DNA from: Maratus speciosus
Lineage: Eukaryota; Arthropoda; Arachnida; Araneae; Salticidae
DNA length: 64,000 bases
Direction: 5' to 3'
Assembly (NCBI GenBank): GCA_963932465.1
Contig: OZ010798.1
Span: 17,034,981-17,098,980 of the forward strand
Part shown: positions 35,241 through 47,849 of the stretch, in pieces
How the letters are laid out: each line of letters starts with the position of its first letter
Numbering within the stretch: position 1 is the stretch's first letter
The notes under the pieces: generated by a model
What the model was told of the DNA's origin: nothing
Seen by the model: only the letters and a program-made list of their open reading frames with translations
The model's database searches: none
Translations under genes and position numbers: made by a program

Positions 35241-35763
35241 GAACTTATTTTTAAGATGAAAATGAATGATTGTATGGGAAATTTTATGGCCTTCTCTAAA
35301 AAAATGTGAATTAATCAAGTCAACTATGAATGTTTGAACTTATTATGTAACTAATAACTCACTATATTATGTACTTTAAATATGGAAAAGAAATCGATAT
35401 CTAAAAAATTTGTAAAGTTGTAAATGCTATTACCAAGGCTTGTCTCAAAACTTCAAATTTATTAAATGAAACCCTTATTTTTAAGATTTGCAAAGGTTTA
35501 GAACAAATGCAATGTTTATGTGAGTATATTTTCCGTCTCTATTTTTCACATGTTTGACACTTTAGGCAAAACAGAAAATATTTCAGTTAATTATCTGGTA
35601 CCCATCACTTTTTTTTCAATATTATCTTGTCAACCATTTTCTGTAAAAAAAGATTGCCAAATTATAATGTCAAATAAGCAAATTGAACTATGTTGCCATT
35701 CCAAACTTTTATACATAAGACTAATCTGGAAATTCAAGTAAAAAAACATCACTGAAGAATAGG
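35241..35763. other. Nothing recognised
   Basis: AT-rich; a 73-codon open frame at 35520 has low-complexity composition and no recognisable domain. Confidence 0.5.
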
Positions 35764-35771
35764 TTGCCATT

Positions 35772-37010
35772 TAGAGTCCTGCATCGGGTCGGGTTACCCG
35801 CTTTTACCCGAAACCGACCCGACCTGATCTGCGGATCAGGTCGGGTTGACTTTAAATTTTTTGGTGCGGGTCGAGTTGGCTTTTATTTTTCGGTTTCGGG
35901 CTGGCTTCTTTACTCTTGCGGTTCGGGTTCGGGTTGATCTTTTTTAAAAGAATGCGGAAAATATTTTTTCCTGTTAAAAGCTTATTCAAACTGCAGATCA
36001 AAGTTTCACAAAAGCAAAATATGTGCTTTTATTATTTTAAATGTGCCTTATAATGCAAAATGTGTTTGTCTTTAGTCATCCTTTGAAATAACAAACTGCA
36101 TTATATTTTTACCCTATTTTAAAAATACAATACGCAACAAAACGCTAAATGGTCCTTCCTGTCAAGTGGATAATTTAATTCATTTAATCAAGTGGATAAT
36201 TTAATTGTGGTGATACGCGATGGACTACGTTAGATGGGAAAATTTTCAAAATAATAACTGCTGATAAACTAAAGGCAGATGGCCGCTTGTGTAAAACAAG
36301 GTGTATCGTTACAAGTGGAACTTTTGAAACATAAACTAATTTTAAAGCATATTTAAAGATTAGATTTTTAGTTTTATACCATTTAGAGTCCTGCATCGGG
36401 TCGGGTCGGGTCAAAGGTTTTACTATAGTTGAACATTAAAGAATATAGATTTGTTCATTCTTCTACGTAAAACATAAAAATTGTATTAGAGAATTAGAGG
36501 TCTGCCCGGGTCGGAATTTAAAGGCTCGGGAATGGCCCGCCCCGTCCCGTCCCGTGTAAAACTTAAAAGTTCGGACCTAGCCCGTCACGGCCCGTTTGTA
36601 ATTTTATCGGCTTCGTCTAAATATTTATATCGGGCCGGTAGACCCACTTAATTGTAGTTATCGGCACGGCCTAGCAGGGCCGTTCAATTTTTTTGCCGGA
36701 CTGACCCATTGAAAAAACTGTCCTAATAAAGCGGCCAGGCCAGTTTTAAATTTTGCCGCGGCCGGCGGGCCGGGCCAGTGCAGACCTCTATTAAAGATAC
36801 AATTGTAGATTATTTTTCATAATGGTATTAAAACATGATTTGCTTTCCTTACATTGCGGATTCGGGTCAGGTTGCGAGTTTAAATATTGCGGGTTCGGGT
36901 TGATATACCTCGGGTTCAGGTCGGGTTGCAGGTTGCTTGAAATTATTTTTGCGGGTTCGGGTCGGGTTGCGGGTTCGAGTCGGGTAGAACCCAACTCGCG
37001 CAGGACGTTA
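35772..37010. mobile_element. GC-rich-ended hAT-like element
   Basis: Left end TAGAGTCCTGCATCGGGTCG and right end CGCGCAGGACGTTA pair over the first ~10 bases. Flanks TTGCCATT (35764-35771) and GTGCCATT (37011-37018) are an 8-bp duplication with one mismatch. Both ends hold many CGGGTCGGGTT units on opposite strands. A second copy of the left end at 36384 and a nested element at 36495-36790 lie inside. Confidence 0.65.
36495..36790. mobile_element. Nested GC-rich miniature element
   Basis: Perfect inverted ends TAGAGGTCTGC / GCAGACCTCTA bound a 296-bp body with repeats of CCCGTC and CGGGCC. It is related in its ends to the surrounding 35772-37010 element. Target duplication unclear. Confidence 0.65.
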
Positions 37011-37018
37011 GTGCCATT

Positions 37019-38689
37019 ATGTGAGAGTATCAACATACCAGATATAAAACTTCATTCATTCAGACAATTTTGGACAAAATAAGGTTTAGAATAATTGGCG
37101 TTGCATTATGAATGCTAAATGTGTGCTATACAATGTCTTAAATTAATCAAATCTGTTTAAATTTCAATAATTTCATTGGCTTTTCTCAATTTCCTATATT
37201 ATTTTATGGAATTTTGTGCATATGCTCAAAAAATATGTAAGATTTTTCTTTATCATTTTTGCAATTTTGAAATAATATGTATGTCTTTTTAATCAATTTT
37301 TTTTTTTTGATTTAACAGTTGTCTTTTTATAGCATATCAGAAAGAGAAAAATAAATAAAATCAGGCTAATTTCTAATTTGACATTCTTAAAAATTAGATT
37401 TTCTAAACTTCTAAGAAAACTTACATGCTTAGAAATTTATAAATAATCTACCATTATTAACTGCAGATTTCAAGGTACCATATGTTTCAAGGTACCATAT
37501 GCGAAGCGAGATGAAAATTAAACTGTTTTGAAAAAATGACGTTGAGGCCTCTGATCTGAAGATTTACTAGTTTAAGAATTTAAATGTCGAATCATTAAAT
37601 TAAACAAGAATATGATTAGGTATTGCATTTATGGATGAGACAAAAATATTTTATTTCACATATTTAATATGATGCATATAAAAAAGTTAATATGAGCAGT
37701 AGGAAACTATGTTTTAATGCACATTTAATTCGTATTAGAAAATTTTTTAATGATAATTTCATAAACATTACATTTAATCTTGAAATTATAAAAAGAAAAA
37801 AGTAAAAATGTGCAGTAATTATACCGGAGGCCAAAAACCTCTAATACCATTCAAAATAGAAACAAAATAATCATCCTAAACTGAGTTAAACAAGAATCTA
37901 AGTGTTGACGTGCTGTTCCGCATTGTTTCTTATTTCTCCATTTAGCCGAGTCCCAAAGGCGTTTGATGTTTTGCATATGTGCACCATTGTAATGAAAAAA
38001 AAAAATAGTAAGAAGAAAGATAGGGGATTTAAAAATTATATTGAAATTTGAAAAGGGGAGATTAAAATTCGGAATATAAAAATTATGAAATTTTTGCATA
38101 AATGAGAATTTATTATTTTAATGGCCAAGGATCGTATTTAAAAATTTAGTACATTGCGAAAGTGATTAAACATAGAAAATCATCTTCATGATAAAAAATA
38201 TAAACAATAGCAAAGTATTAGCTTACCTGAACTTTAAAACTTCACATCTAAAACAATTAAACCTTCAAAATACTGGGAATTCCTCTATACACATTGTTGA
38301 CAGGTATTTCAATGAAATATATTTCTTTACATTCTGAGTGTTCAACTTTCGTTTATATGTATTTATTTAATATTCAAAATGGATACTTGTGAAAATAAAT
38401 TACGTTTCTTACATGCATTGATATCAACATAAATTTTATATTATTGAGGTTAAATTTTATCTGTTATATATATATTGATGAATATTATTGGATATATAAA
38501 ACATACAAAATATACATAAAACAAAAAATGTCACAGATAACAAAATAAATAATTTTTATTGAATAGTAATACTAATCAAAAAGAGGGAGAGGGAGGGAAA
38601 GGAATTAGTGCACTAACTACACAGATATTATCAAACAAATTATTGCATATTTCATTAAGAAGGATATCGAGATTTTTTCTAAAAATGTA
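37019..38689. other. AT-rich DNA with a short tandem duplication
   Basis: 'tttcaaggtaccatatg' is repeated directly near 37469-37501. No gene recognised. Confidence 0.5.
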
Positions 38690-38960
38690 TGCAGGTTAAT
38701 TTTTTGCTGCATATGTATAGAAAACAATCCCAGTTTCGGGAAAAAATTACATCGAATCGCTTTTATTGAGACAATTTTATACAGACAGCTCCAAACTTAA
38801 AAATCAGCATCAGGGACACGGGACGGTAAGCAATTTTGTGGTATATATGGACACCCAACATCGTCCAAAACTTTTTTATCTCGTTAATATTGATATACAG
38901 TCATGCAATGGAATGTTTTCCAATATAAGAAATAAAATAAACAAGAATATGTACTAAAAT
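38690..38960 (+). repeat. Fragment of the 20888/50058 TIR transposon
   Basis: 'atgcaggttaattttttgct', 'gggacacgggacggta', 'cccaacatcgtccaaaactt' and 'cagtcatgcaatg' match 50840-51120 in the same order and orientation. Terminal repeats are lost. Confidence 0.75.
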
Positions 38961-39274
38961 AAAATTTATTAAAATTATGTGAGAATATAGTCCTCATATA
39001 ATTTTAATGAAAATTGTATACTAGTGTATGTAAATGAAAATAATATAATTAAAATGAATATTTGACCTTCATATATGTCCGTATATTATGGATTCACATC
39101 CGTTCATTAAAATTTAATTTTTCTGTTATTTTCGAACATTTTTAGTGAAATCAACTGTGGAGCAGCAAAATACTTTCACTGAGTGTTAGTTCAAGAGTTA
39201 ACAAATTTATTTCCATCAAATAATAATGTAGATGTTCTAAATTTTACTCTTTCTGTAAAAAGAAAAATATATTC

Positions 39275-39850
39275 AGAGTCCCCCCCCCCCTTCCAGGTTT
39301 AAAAAAAGGGTGGGTGCCACTAATGGGAAAAGGCTATTTTTTAGATTCACAAGGCCACGTTTTAGATTGGGTAGGGCACTGTTTAGATTCTTATAGTGAC
39401 ATTTTTTAGAATCTTATTGACACTGTTTATTTTTAACGGCAAATTTAATAGTATTTAAAAGAAAGGGATTTCTTTTCAAAGAGTCATGAGATACAGTCAG
39501 TCATATATAAACATATTTTTCAATACAAAAGACAGTAAGATCAGTTTTTTTTCACTGAGGGTAAAAAAGGATGCAATTTTTTTTGACTGAAGGGTGAAAA
39601 GGGTGCTAATTTTTGGATGAGGGGTGAAAAGGGTGCTAATTTTGGATGAGGGGCAAGAAGGTGCTATCTCTTGAATCAAAGGATGGGAAGGGTGCAGCAC
39701 CCTCCTGAAACTGTCTGGGGTAAACTCTGTATATCAATAAATGTACTCTTGTTGTATCAAAAAGACGTTAATTATTCTTACTTTCAAAATAGTAGAGATA
39801 CAAGCATTAATAATCCCGAAGCTTTATTATGTGCAAGAAATTCCTTAAAT
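39275..39850 (+). repeat. Dispersed repeat, copy 1 of a pair
   Basis: The span from about 39455 ('aaaagaaaggga') through 'caatacaaaagacagtaaga', 'ggatgaggggtgaaaagggt' (itself duplicated) and 'attcttactttcaaaatagt' matches 47878-48210 in the same orientation. A C-run lies at 39281-39290. Confidence 0.65.
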
Positions 39851-39969
39851 ATCATTTAAAATTGTTTTATTTCTGATTAAAATTATTACAACTTGGTATT
39901 TTCATTCTCAATTTTTACTTTCCACAAATGTAGCACTTATTTTGGGACAAATTGTTCGAAGCAGATATA

Positions 39970-40203
39970 CAGGGTTCGCACGTTCTTAAGTCAAGCCCCA
40001 TTTTGTAAGGACTCTACCAGCAGTCTACCAGAAAGATCTTTTTCTTCCTAATGAATTCACGATTCATTAGTTAAAAGATAGTTTTGTGCGACTACTGGTG
40101 GAAGAATCCTGACAAAATGGGCCGTGGCTTAAGAGCATGCGAATCCTGGATTTTTTAAACTATGTGGCTTAAGAGCGTGCGAATCCTGGATTTTTTAAAC
40201 TAA
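39970..40203. mobile_element. hAT-like miniature element with duplicated right end
   Basis: Starts CAGGGTTCGCACGTTCTTAA. The inverse end 'cttaagagcgtgcgaatcct' is present twice in a direct ~40-bp duplication at about 40127-40203. Related ends occur at 19609-19784. Confidence 0.5.
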
Positions 40204-40421
40204 TTTGTACTGATTTAAGGTGGGACAGAGGGAATGCTTGGTATGTAAATGCTATTGATTGTTAGCATAACACCCTGAAATCGATGAAAAATGTTCAAAC
40301 AAAAACATAAAATCATCAGTATCAATTATCAATACAAAAGTCTTCAAATGTAGTAACTAATTTGGAACAGAGGGAGTATTTTTTTACAACAGAAAATCTT
40401 TGCAAACAAACATCGTATCGG

Positions 40422-40436
40422 GGGGGGGGGGGGGAG
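40422..40436. repeat. Poly-G tract
   Basis: About 15 G in a row. Confidence 0.7.
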
Positions 40437-40559
40437 TAAGGCTCAATATTTATATTTTTTTTAAACCAAATATTCCATTTTAATGTGAATTGTATTCTCT
40501 TTAAGTTGATGTTACATGCTGCGATAAAAATGCCTTTCTCTCGTCGCGACACTTTTTTT

Positions 40560-40740
40560 GTTCTACTGCACCGTTTGAAATGTATGTTAGCTAATTATGA
40601 AAAAATGAAAAATCTGAGCCTCAGGTGCATCAGGACTCGATTTATACTATTTTCACTACAAATTTTCGGACGGCTACTTACATACAAACACAAGGTAAGG
40701 ATCTTTTCTTTTCTTTGCATAGATGTTTACTTCTAAATAT
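40560..40740 (+). repeat. Flanking direct repeat, left copy
   Basis: 'gctaattatgaaaaa', 'ctgagcctcaggtgcatcag' and 'actttca'-like blocks recur at 42300-42450, about 1.77 kb away in the same orientation, bracketing the 41250-41995 tandem repeat. Confidence 0.5.
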
Positions 40741-41135
40741 CGAAAACATATATGGTCCAGAACTTTTTAATGTATTAACTAGAAGCTTATTATTTAGTTA
40801 ATTTAAACAAATTAAATTAATTAATAAAAAAGTAATAATAATACAAAAAGAAAAACATGCTATTTATTAAAAATTAATAAAATAATGACAAATGAACAAA
40901 ATTTGGTTTAAATGATAAATAACAGTAATTATTATTTAAAATAAGAATTAACTGAAATATTAAATTAAAATTTTTTATTTAACTAAAAAAGATTAAACGT
41001 TATTGCAATAATTACAATTTAATAACAATTATTTAATTTACTAAAAAATAACAAATCGAATAATTAGTAATATAAAACTCATTAAAAATTGATCCCGATC
41101 AAATTGAATTCACTTCATAGGCGTAACTTGGGCTC
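40741..41135. other. Very AT-rich simple-sequence DNA
   Basis: Dominated by TTAAT and AATAAT words; no gene. Confidence 0.6.
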
Positions 41136-41142
41136 TAAGACG

Positions 41143-41161
41143 GGGGGGGGGGGGGGGGGGG
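41143..41161. repeat. Poly-G tract
   Basis: About 19 G in a row, following 'ataggcgtaacttgggctct', which resembles a hAT-like left end. Confidence 0.65.
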
Positions 41162-41239
41162 CAAAAGTTTTATGGCCATCTTAAAAAAAATATTTATACC
41201 CTCCCTCCCTATCACCACACACATACACTTAAATTAAGA

Positions 41240-41995
41240 CGTCTTTTTTTACCGCGCAAAAACACCCAGGTTTTTACTGATTTCGTAGATATTTTCATAT
41301 ATTTTAGTTTATAAAAATATTTATACTCGTCCGAACGTTTCGAAATTTTTGCAGGTGACGTAAATCTGGTCTATCGAAATGCTCTAAAAAGTTTCTGTTA
41401 AAATACGCACGTTTAGCTACTTTTAGAATAGAAAAAATATCGTCACCGTGAGGCGCGAAGTGATCTCCATGCCGGTATATTTGAAAGGGTTAAAATTCTT
41501 ATTTTTAAAAGCCGATTATAACATCGATTAGTAGAATGTTTCATCTTTAAGAACATATTTTTGGTTTGTCGGTACCTCTAAAATTGTGCCCTGGGGGCGA
41601 AACCGCGACGAAACACTCAGATTTTTTATTTCCATTGAATTTTTCACATATTTTATCTTGTAAAAAATATTTTATACCCGTCCGAACGTTTAAAAAGTTT
41701 TGTAGGTTATGTATATCTGGTCTATAGAGATGCTCTAAACAGAAAAAAAAGTATGGTGTGTAAAGTAAAAAATAAAGTGTGTTAAAGTATGGACGTTTTG
41801 TTACTTTTAGGGTTAAAAAAATATCGTCTCCATAAAACGCGAAGTGAACAGAGTTCGCCAGTGTATTTGAAAAGTTTAAAATTCATATTTTTTAAAACCA
41901 TCGATTAGAAGGTTTTAGCTTTGAGAGCGCATTTTTAATTTGTCGGTACCTCTAAAATTGCGTCCTCGAGGGGCGGTGCAACAGGACAGAAAAAC
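41240..41995 (+). repeat. Diverged tandem duplication, period about 350-370 bp
   Basis: Two copies share 'atactcgtccgaacgttt' / 'atacccgtccgaacgttt', 'atctggtctat', 'aaaaatatcgtc', 'acgcgaagtga', 'catcgattag' and 'tttgtcggtacctctaaaat'. The spacing grows from ~351 to ~373 bp because copy 2 has a small AAGTA-rich insertion near 41750. Confidence 0.75.
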
Positions 41996-42299
41996 GCGTC
42001 ACGGAAAAAACGAGCCTTTTTGGGAAAAAAAAATCAAAGGATTAACTGTGAAATTTTTTTCAATTGATTGCGGCATTTGAGACATAAGAGTACGATCTTA
42101 TAGAATATGTCATCCGTTTTTAACTCTACTAAGCAGATTGACTGATGTAAGTTAATAAATAATGACAAAATACTCCCGAAATTTCTTCTTTTCGAACTGC
42201 ATTTTCTCTCGATGCATAAATAAGGCTTCTGCGCATGCGCCATCACTTTTTCCCTTTCGCAAGGGCCGAGATGAGTTATTAATGAAAGTGATTTGCGAA

Positions 42300-42450
42300 T
42301 TTTAATTAATAACTCAACTAATTATTAGAATTTTAAAATTCTGAATCTGAGGTGCATCAGAAGAGACTTAGGGCTACTTTTACTTTCACAAAAATTGTCA
42401 GCTTCGTACTTACGCTAGATTTTGCTAGCCATCGCATACACACAGATACA
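42300..42450 (+). repeat. Flanking direct repeat, right copy
   Basis: Partner of 40560-40740 ('ctgaatctgaggtgcatcag'). It is followed by a CA-rich microsatellite at about 42439-42461. Confidence 0.5.
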
Positions 42451-43227
42451 CACACACAAATACAAAGCGAAACTTTTTTTTAAATTAGTATTGTCCTCAA
42501 ATTGGGCGAGCTTTTTTGACATTTCCCCTTTATAATTCATTTGATAATTATTTCTTCTTTTTCATACTGATACACATTTATTAAGGGGAAAAAAATAAAA
42601 TTAGCATACAGGAGAAATTTGAAAGGGATTGATTGAAAAAATAATTCATATGCGACATCTTAATCATCGGTTAGATTTTAGAGCTGTTTAAATCTAGTAA
42701 CATTAATAGTTCATTTTTTTTTCAACTGGCGGTAAACTGTTATAGTCACCATCACTAGTTTACAGGGAAATTCCAGATAACTCGTTTTTCCCAGTCTTTT
42801 CGTTCTTGACTATCAAAGCTCTGAAACAACCTCAAATGTAGTGTGAAAAAAGTAATTAATTGGGGCGTTCAGAACCCGTTATCAGAGAAGCTTTCTGAAA
42901 GTCAACCGACATTCTTAGCGAAAAACACTTTTGATACGATCCCACTCATTCTGGTTTAAGATGAATCCAGATAATTTAGCAATACAAAAATTTAAATTAA
43001 ACACTGATTTTAATGTTTTTCACATTTTCAAAATGGGCTTCCCTTAAAGACCTAAATAAAAATATTCAGTATTTTTATATAATATTTTTACTTTCAAAAT
43101 ATTAAATACAAAATTTTATGTAATTTATAGTATTTTGATGGAAGAATGAAGAAAAAAATGTCAAGTTTTCTGCTTCGATTTATCTAAAGCATATTTCCTT
43201 TTTTACCATATTCTTTAATTGTACTTT

Positions 43228-43440
43228 AGGCTGGTCTCAAATCCAAAGGGTCAACTTTATGACACAAGTTTTCATTTATTTTTGTTCGGAAAAGCATGGA
43301 ATAGGCAGGTGTTGTTATTCAGAAACTATGTAATCGAAATATGTTTTCCATTCTTTGGTAAACATAAATGATCTTTGAGAAAATACCATCAATTGGAGTT
43401 TTGAACCGAATTTCCGGACGTAAGGAGAAAACCATAAAAA
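43228..43440 (-). repeat. Truncated copy of the 28340-28762 family
   Basis: Starts TTAGGCTGGTCTCAAATCC, then 'tttttgttcggaaaagcatg', 'ttattcagaaactatgtaat' and 'gttttgaaccgaatttcc' follow in family order. Confidence 0.65.
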
Positions 43441-44675
43441 AAATCATCAATTATGTATTATTTTATCCTAAAGAAAACAAGTGGGTAAGTGTGATTGCAG
43501 ATCGTGCAGAGGATTTCGTTTAATATCTCTTTCAAAACACTTTATCCTTAAATTAACAAATCAAAATTGTTAATAGAAAATTAATAATTCCTTGCATAAA
43601 TGGCAGCACTATTATATTTAGGAATGCGTCCCCCTGAAAATTATCCACTCCCATGTTTTAATTTTGTATATATTATACAAAGTTTAAAACAAAAAGGATA
43701 TTTCTATTAAGAATTAAAGCGTTACGTATATACATACTTACATACAGAACATGCGGGCACATTAGCTATCAAGCTTTGATAGTCTGGGAGCTAACAAATA
43801 AATGGTAATAAAAACCAAATGATAATGCATGTAATTAATAAATAGACGTAACCAAATGTGTAAAGTTTTTTAAAAAAATCAAAATTAGCCATTTTTTTTC
43901 ACGGAGTCCTTGTTTGCCCCCCCCCCCCCCACACACACACACAAATTCAGCTCACCTTAAATTCATAAAATTCTTATTATGTGTTATGAACTATGTCAAA
44001 GTTTAAAATCGATCGGTTCTTTAGTTTTCCTAATTTTAACAAATTCCCGTCAATTGTCTGTACGAAAAAGCATCTCTTTTATGTTTAAAAATCGATTTTT
44101 TCATAAACCGGAAAGTTGTGGTCCGATTTTTTTTTAATTTAGATTTTACGAATCAGCGTACGAAATAACATCCGGATGTGAAAGAACCAAATTTGTAAAA
44201 TCAATAGTTAAAAAAATCTGTACTGCGATTATGTACAAACATTATAAGTGTTAAAATAAATAGGGTTCTTACTGATTAATACTAAAAAAAAAATAGAACT
44301 ATATTCCAACTATAATATTAACCTAAATAAGTAAATAGCAAAAATTAATATTTCATGAAGAATTAAATAATAATGTAACATGGTCCATATACTCGAGAAC
44401 AAATACTATTCCAGCACACTTTTAGATACGTGCATAAAAATGGCATAGAATAAACACATAAGGAAAATAGTGACCACATTGATTATCTATTTCACAGAAA
44501 TCTTGTCAGATCTTTCATATATAATAAGATATATATTAAGAGAACAGAGCTTTATTTTTTTCTTTAACTGAAAGAAAAAAAGATATTTAATTTAATGATA
44601 AGAATTTATCATTACAAGAGTAGGAGTCAGGAATAAACTAAGTTAAAATTTAGGAATTCTGTACATCCATCAGGC
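43441..44675. other. AT-rich DNA, nothing firm
   Basis: A C-run and CA microsatellite lie at 43916-43943. No gene recognised. Confidence 0.5.
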
Positions 44676-45610
44676 GTCCTTTTGACGAAATTTGAGTTTT
44701 TACCGCGATCCTTTGGCAGAAAATTGCATTGTTCGCGATCTTATGATGAAATTTCGCGTTTTCCGCGATCTTTTGACAGAAATTTGCGTTCTTTCGTGAT
44801 CGTTTGGCTAAATTTGTGTCCTTTCCTCGATCTTTTGACGGAATTCGTGTTTTTTCCGCGATCCTGTTACAGAAATTCACGTTTTTTGTGGCACCCCTGG
44901 GAGGAAATTCACGTTTTCCCGAGATCTTTTGACGAAATTTGCACTTTTACAGCGGTCCTTTGGCAGAAATTTGCGTTTTTCACGATCGTATGACGAAATT
45001 CCGCTTTTTTCCGCAATCCTCTCAGAGCTTTTAGAGATTTGCGTGTTTTCGCGATTGTTTGACTAAATTTGCTTTTCTTTTTCTCGATCGTTTGACTAAA
45101 TTCGTGTTTTTTCCTCGATCTTTTGACGAAATTCAAGCCTTTTCTGCGATTTTGTGACAGAAATTTGCTTTTTCCCTGCGCCCATGGAACGAAATTCATC
45201 TTTTTTCTGGAATTTTTGGATAAAATTCAAGTTTAAACAGCGATTTTTTGGCAGAAATTTACGGTTTTTGGGATCTTTTAACGAAATTCCGCGTTTTTTT
45301 CCGGAATCCTTTGACATAAATTTGCGTTTTTTCACGATCATTTGACATAAATTTGCATTTTTTTTTGCGATCGTTTGACTAAATTTGCATTTTTCCCCAC
45401 AATCGTTTGACTAAATTCAGGTTCTTTCCGTGATCCTGTGACAGAAATTTGTATTTTTTCCACAACCCTAGGACGGAATTCATGTTTATGTCCAGGATCT
45501 TTTGACGAAATTTGCGTTTTTGCAGCGACCCTTTGGCTATAAATTACCGATTTTTTGCGACCATTTGTCGAATTCACGATATTTTTTGTCAGAATTTTCG
45601 TACTTATTTT
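44676..45610. repeat. 29-bp minisatellite with ~287-bp higher-order period
   Basis: About 31 units, each like 'cgatcttttgacgaaatttg' plus 'cgtttttc', with 28- to 31-bp spacing. Variant units recur in register: 'cacccctgggagg' (44892), 'cgcccatggaacg' (45180) and 'aaccctaggacgg' (45464) are 288 and 284 bp apart, so blocks of about ten units were amplified together. Several open frames of 60-118 codons on both strands arise because the unit has few stops. The period is not a multiple of three, so they are not evidence for a protein. Confidence 0.85.
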
Positions 45611-46370
45611 TTTTTTTAAGGAAATACTTTTTTTTTTCAAGTTGGCAAATTTATCTGCAAGGTCCAAAATAAATCTGTGACACGCATCACGCACTTTCTG
45701 CTACCGGGTACAAATGTAACTCTTTTTCTTTCCGTGTCACTTGGCCTGCCGTGCAAAAAATGCAATTCTGGTTTTAATTACCAAACAATTAATTATCTTC
45801 GCTTCTGATTGTCGAAATAAAAAAATAAAGACATATTCTGAAAGAGAATGAAATTTTACGTCGGATGGCATAAAAATCATAGCTCGAAAATCGATATTTA
45901 AATTTGGTCTTATATAAAAATTCGGAATTCTGAGTCTGTTTCTGACCACAAGACCGCGCCTGTTCTATATTCTTTGGTTATCGCCGAAAATCAGACATCT
46001 GTCGCCTTCACAAATGAAGTAAAATAAGATTTTTTTTGTCGATTTTTAACGAATTTCAAAGTTTTTATGGAATGATCGAGATAATTTTTAGAATTTCTGA
46101 AAGCTGATTTTTTCCCCGTCTTGTGGTACTAATTTCGAATTTCTGGGATGAGTAGAAAAGAAATAAAAACGCCTTAAAGCAATCGCTAGTCCTTATCTGC
46201 TGTTAAAATGACACCTGATTTTAATCGATGGAAGAGATACTTTTTATAATTCAATAAAAAATTTATGCTGTTGTTGAATCATGAATGCATTTCAGATCTT
46301 GTAATTGGGTTTTTTTTAATTAACAACGTCCATTAATTACTACTTTTTCAAATTTTTACGATTTGTCGTT
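45611..46370. other. Nothing recognised
   Basis: No supported gene or bounded repeat. Confidence 0.5.
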
Positions 46371-46374
46371 TGAT

Positions 46375-46500
46375 GTGAGGTGTTCAGCTAGAAGTATGCA
46401 AAATTTCAAGTCTCCAACATATATAGTTACGGACACTGTGACAGACGGACAGACAGACGAGTGAGACGAATAGGGTTTCGTCAGATGAAGGAAACCCTAA
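46375..46500 (+). repeat. Retroelement-like tail with GACAGACGGACAGACAGACG
   Basis: 'gcaaaatttcaagtctccaa' followed by 'gttacggacactgtgacaga' and a GACAGACG run is a layout I know from dispersed repeats in many invertebrate genomes. 'agggtttcgtc' and 'gaaaccct' just after form a small hairpin. Family not assigned. Confidence 0.45.
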
Positions 46501-46794
46501 TGACAATAGTCAGAATCAAAAGATAGTAATCAAGAGATCTATCCCACGTGTGCATTTAAATAGTTCTATGAAAATAAAAAAGAAAAATGGTTCCGCTTTT
46601 CTGAAAAATAGAGCAGAGGAAATATTCTTACTTGAGCTTTGACTACTGCATCAGAAATTACTTCTATGAACGTGAAGACGTTAATTCTGGTTATTTTGAA
46701 TTATCCAATGCTTATGCCAGTTCATGCGCAAAATAGCATATAAATGGTTAAATTTAAAAAAAAATCAAATACAAAGCTGGGCTTTAACTACAAA

Positions 46795-46905
46795 GCGATA
46801 CAAAAACTGTAGGGGCAAAACGTATTTGCCCTGTTCCTGAAAAACTAGGGGGTATGTGATCCCCACTTGCCCTCACCAGATTGCGCCCAAGGGTACAACC
46901 GGGTA
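46795..46905 (+). repeat. 'aggggcaaaa...cgccc' repeat, copy 1
   Basis: 'aactgtaggggcaaaacgta', 'aaaactagggggtatgtgat', 'ttgccctcaccagattgcgc' pair with the copy at 47475-47570 ('ttgcccccgccagattacgc'). It looks like the end of a hAT-like element. A 2nd block ('gacaatagtcagaatcaaaa' 46502 / 'gacaatggtcagagtcaaga' 47110) is also duplicated. Confidence 0.5.
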
Positions 46906-47474
46906 CAACGCGACATGTTCAAGACTATAGTCCCTGTTGGACGCGAGAGAACGGAATGTGTGTGCATCTGTATATCCAGACGCCATAAGAATTTCCTCAG
47001 CTCACCAGTACTGGACGACGCTACGAGTATATTCAAGGAGCGTCACTATAGTCGAGAGCCATGAGCGCCAGGAAGTTCTTGTTTTGTGCTTATATTATCT
47101 TACGAAAAAGGACAATGGTCAGAGTCAAGACACAGTAATTGTGATATCTATTCCCACCTCTTCTCACACGTGCACCCCGCCCCCCCCCCCAAAAAAAAAA
47201 AATCCCTGGAAATGAAGAGGAAAATAAATTTTGTACTTTGTACAAAAAGGAAAAAAAGGGAGACAGAAAAAAATTCTCTTGAACTGTTATTATAGCAGAA
47301 GGTTTTGTCAAGACATAAAAAAAATTACTTATGTCAATGTGAAAACATTAATTCTGGCTGTTTTGATTTTGCTGTATCCAATTCTAGTTCAAACCCAAGA
47401 TAGTAATATAAATTATTAAACAAAAGGAGTAAAAAAAGCGAAAAAGGAAATACAGAAATTTGAAAACAAGACAA

Positions 47475-47570
47475 AAAACTGGAGGGGCAAAATACATGTC
47501 TTGCCCCTGCTCTTAAAAAACTGGGGGGGGCATATGACCCCCCTTGCCCCCGCCAGATTACGCCCATGAT
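47475..47570 (+). repeat. 'aggggcaaaa...cgccc' repeat, copy 2
   Basis: Partner of 46795-46905, about 670 bp downstream in the same orientation; a local duplication with drift. Confidence 0.5.
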
Positions 47571-47849
47571 TCACTTTATATTTTAATAAAAAGCAATTGT
47601 ATATTGTACTCCAGTATCACTCATGAGATGGTGCCAGCACCGATGTTTCCTAGGTACTTCCTCAGGAGTGACATCCCTCTGAAGTTGCTTCGTGGGACGT
47701 TACTGGGAGCTCGTTCCTGAGGATTTCGTAAAAGTCTCTTCTTCAGGAAGTCCTGATCTTGTCATTTTAGTATTAGGAGGAATTTGGGAATACTTGGAGC
47801 TGTTGGGGAAGTATTCAGGAGCTTTCGTGCTATATGGGTTATTGGCACT

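Noticed and set aside
36791..37082. Pro/Asn-rich and Gly-rich frames on both strands
   Set aside because: They are readings of CGGGTT repeats at the end of a hAT-like element.
44650..45694. Overlapping Lys/Arg-rich open frames on both strands
   Set aside because: They come from a 29-bp stop-poor minisatellite whose period is not divisible by three.
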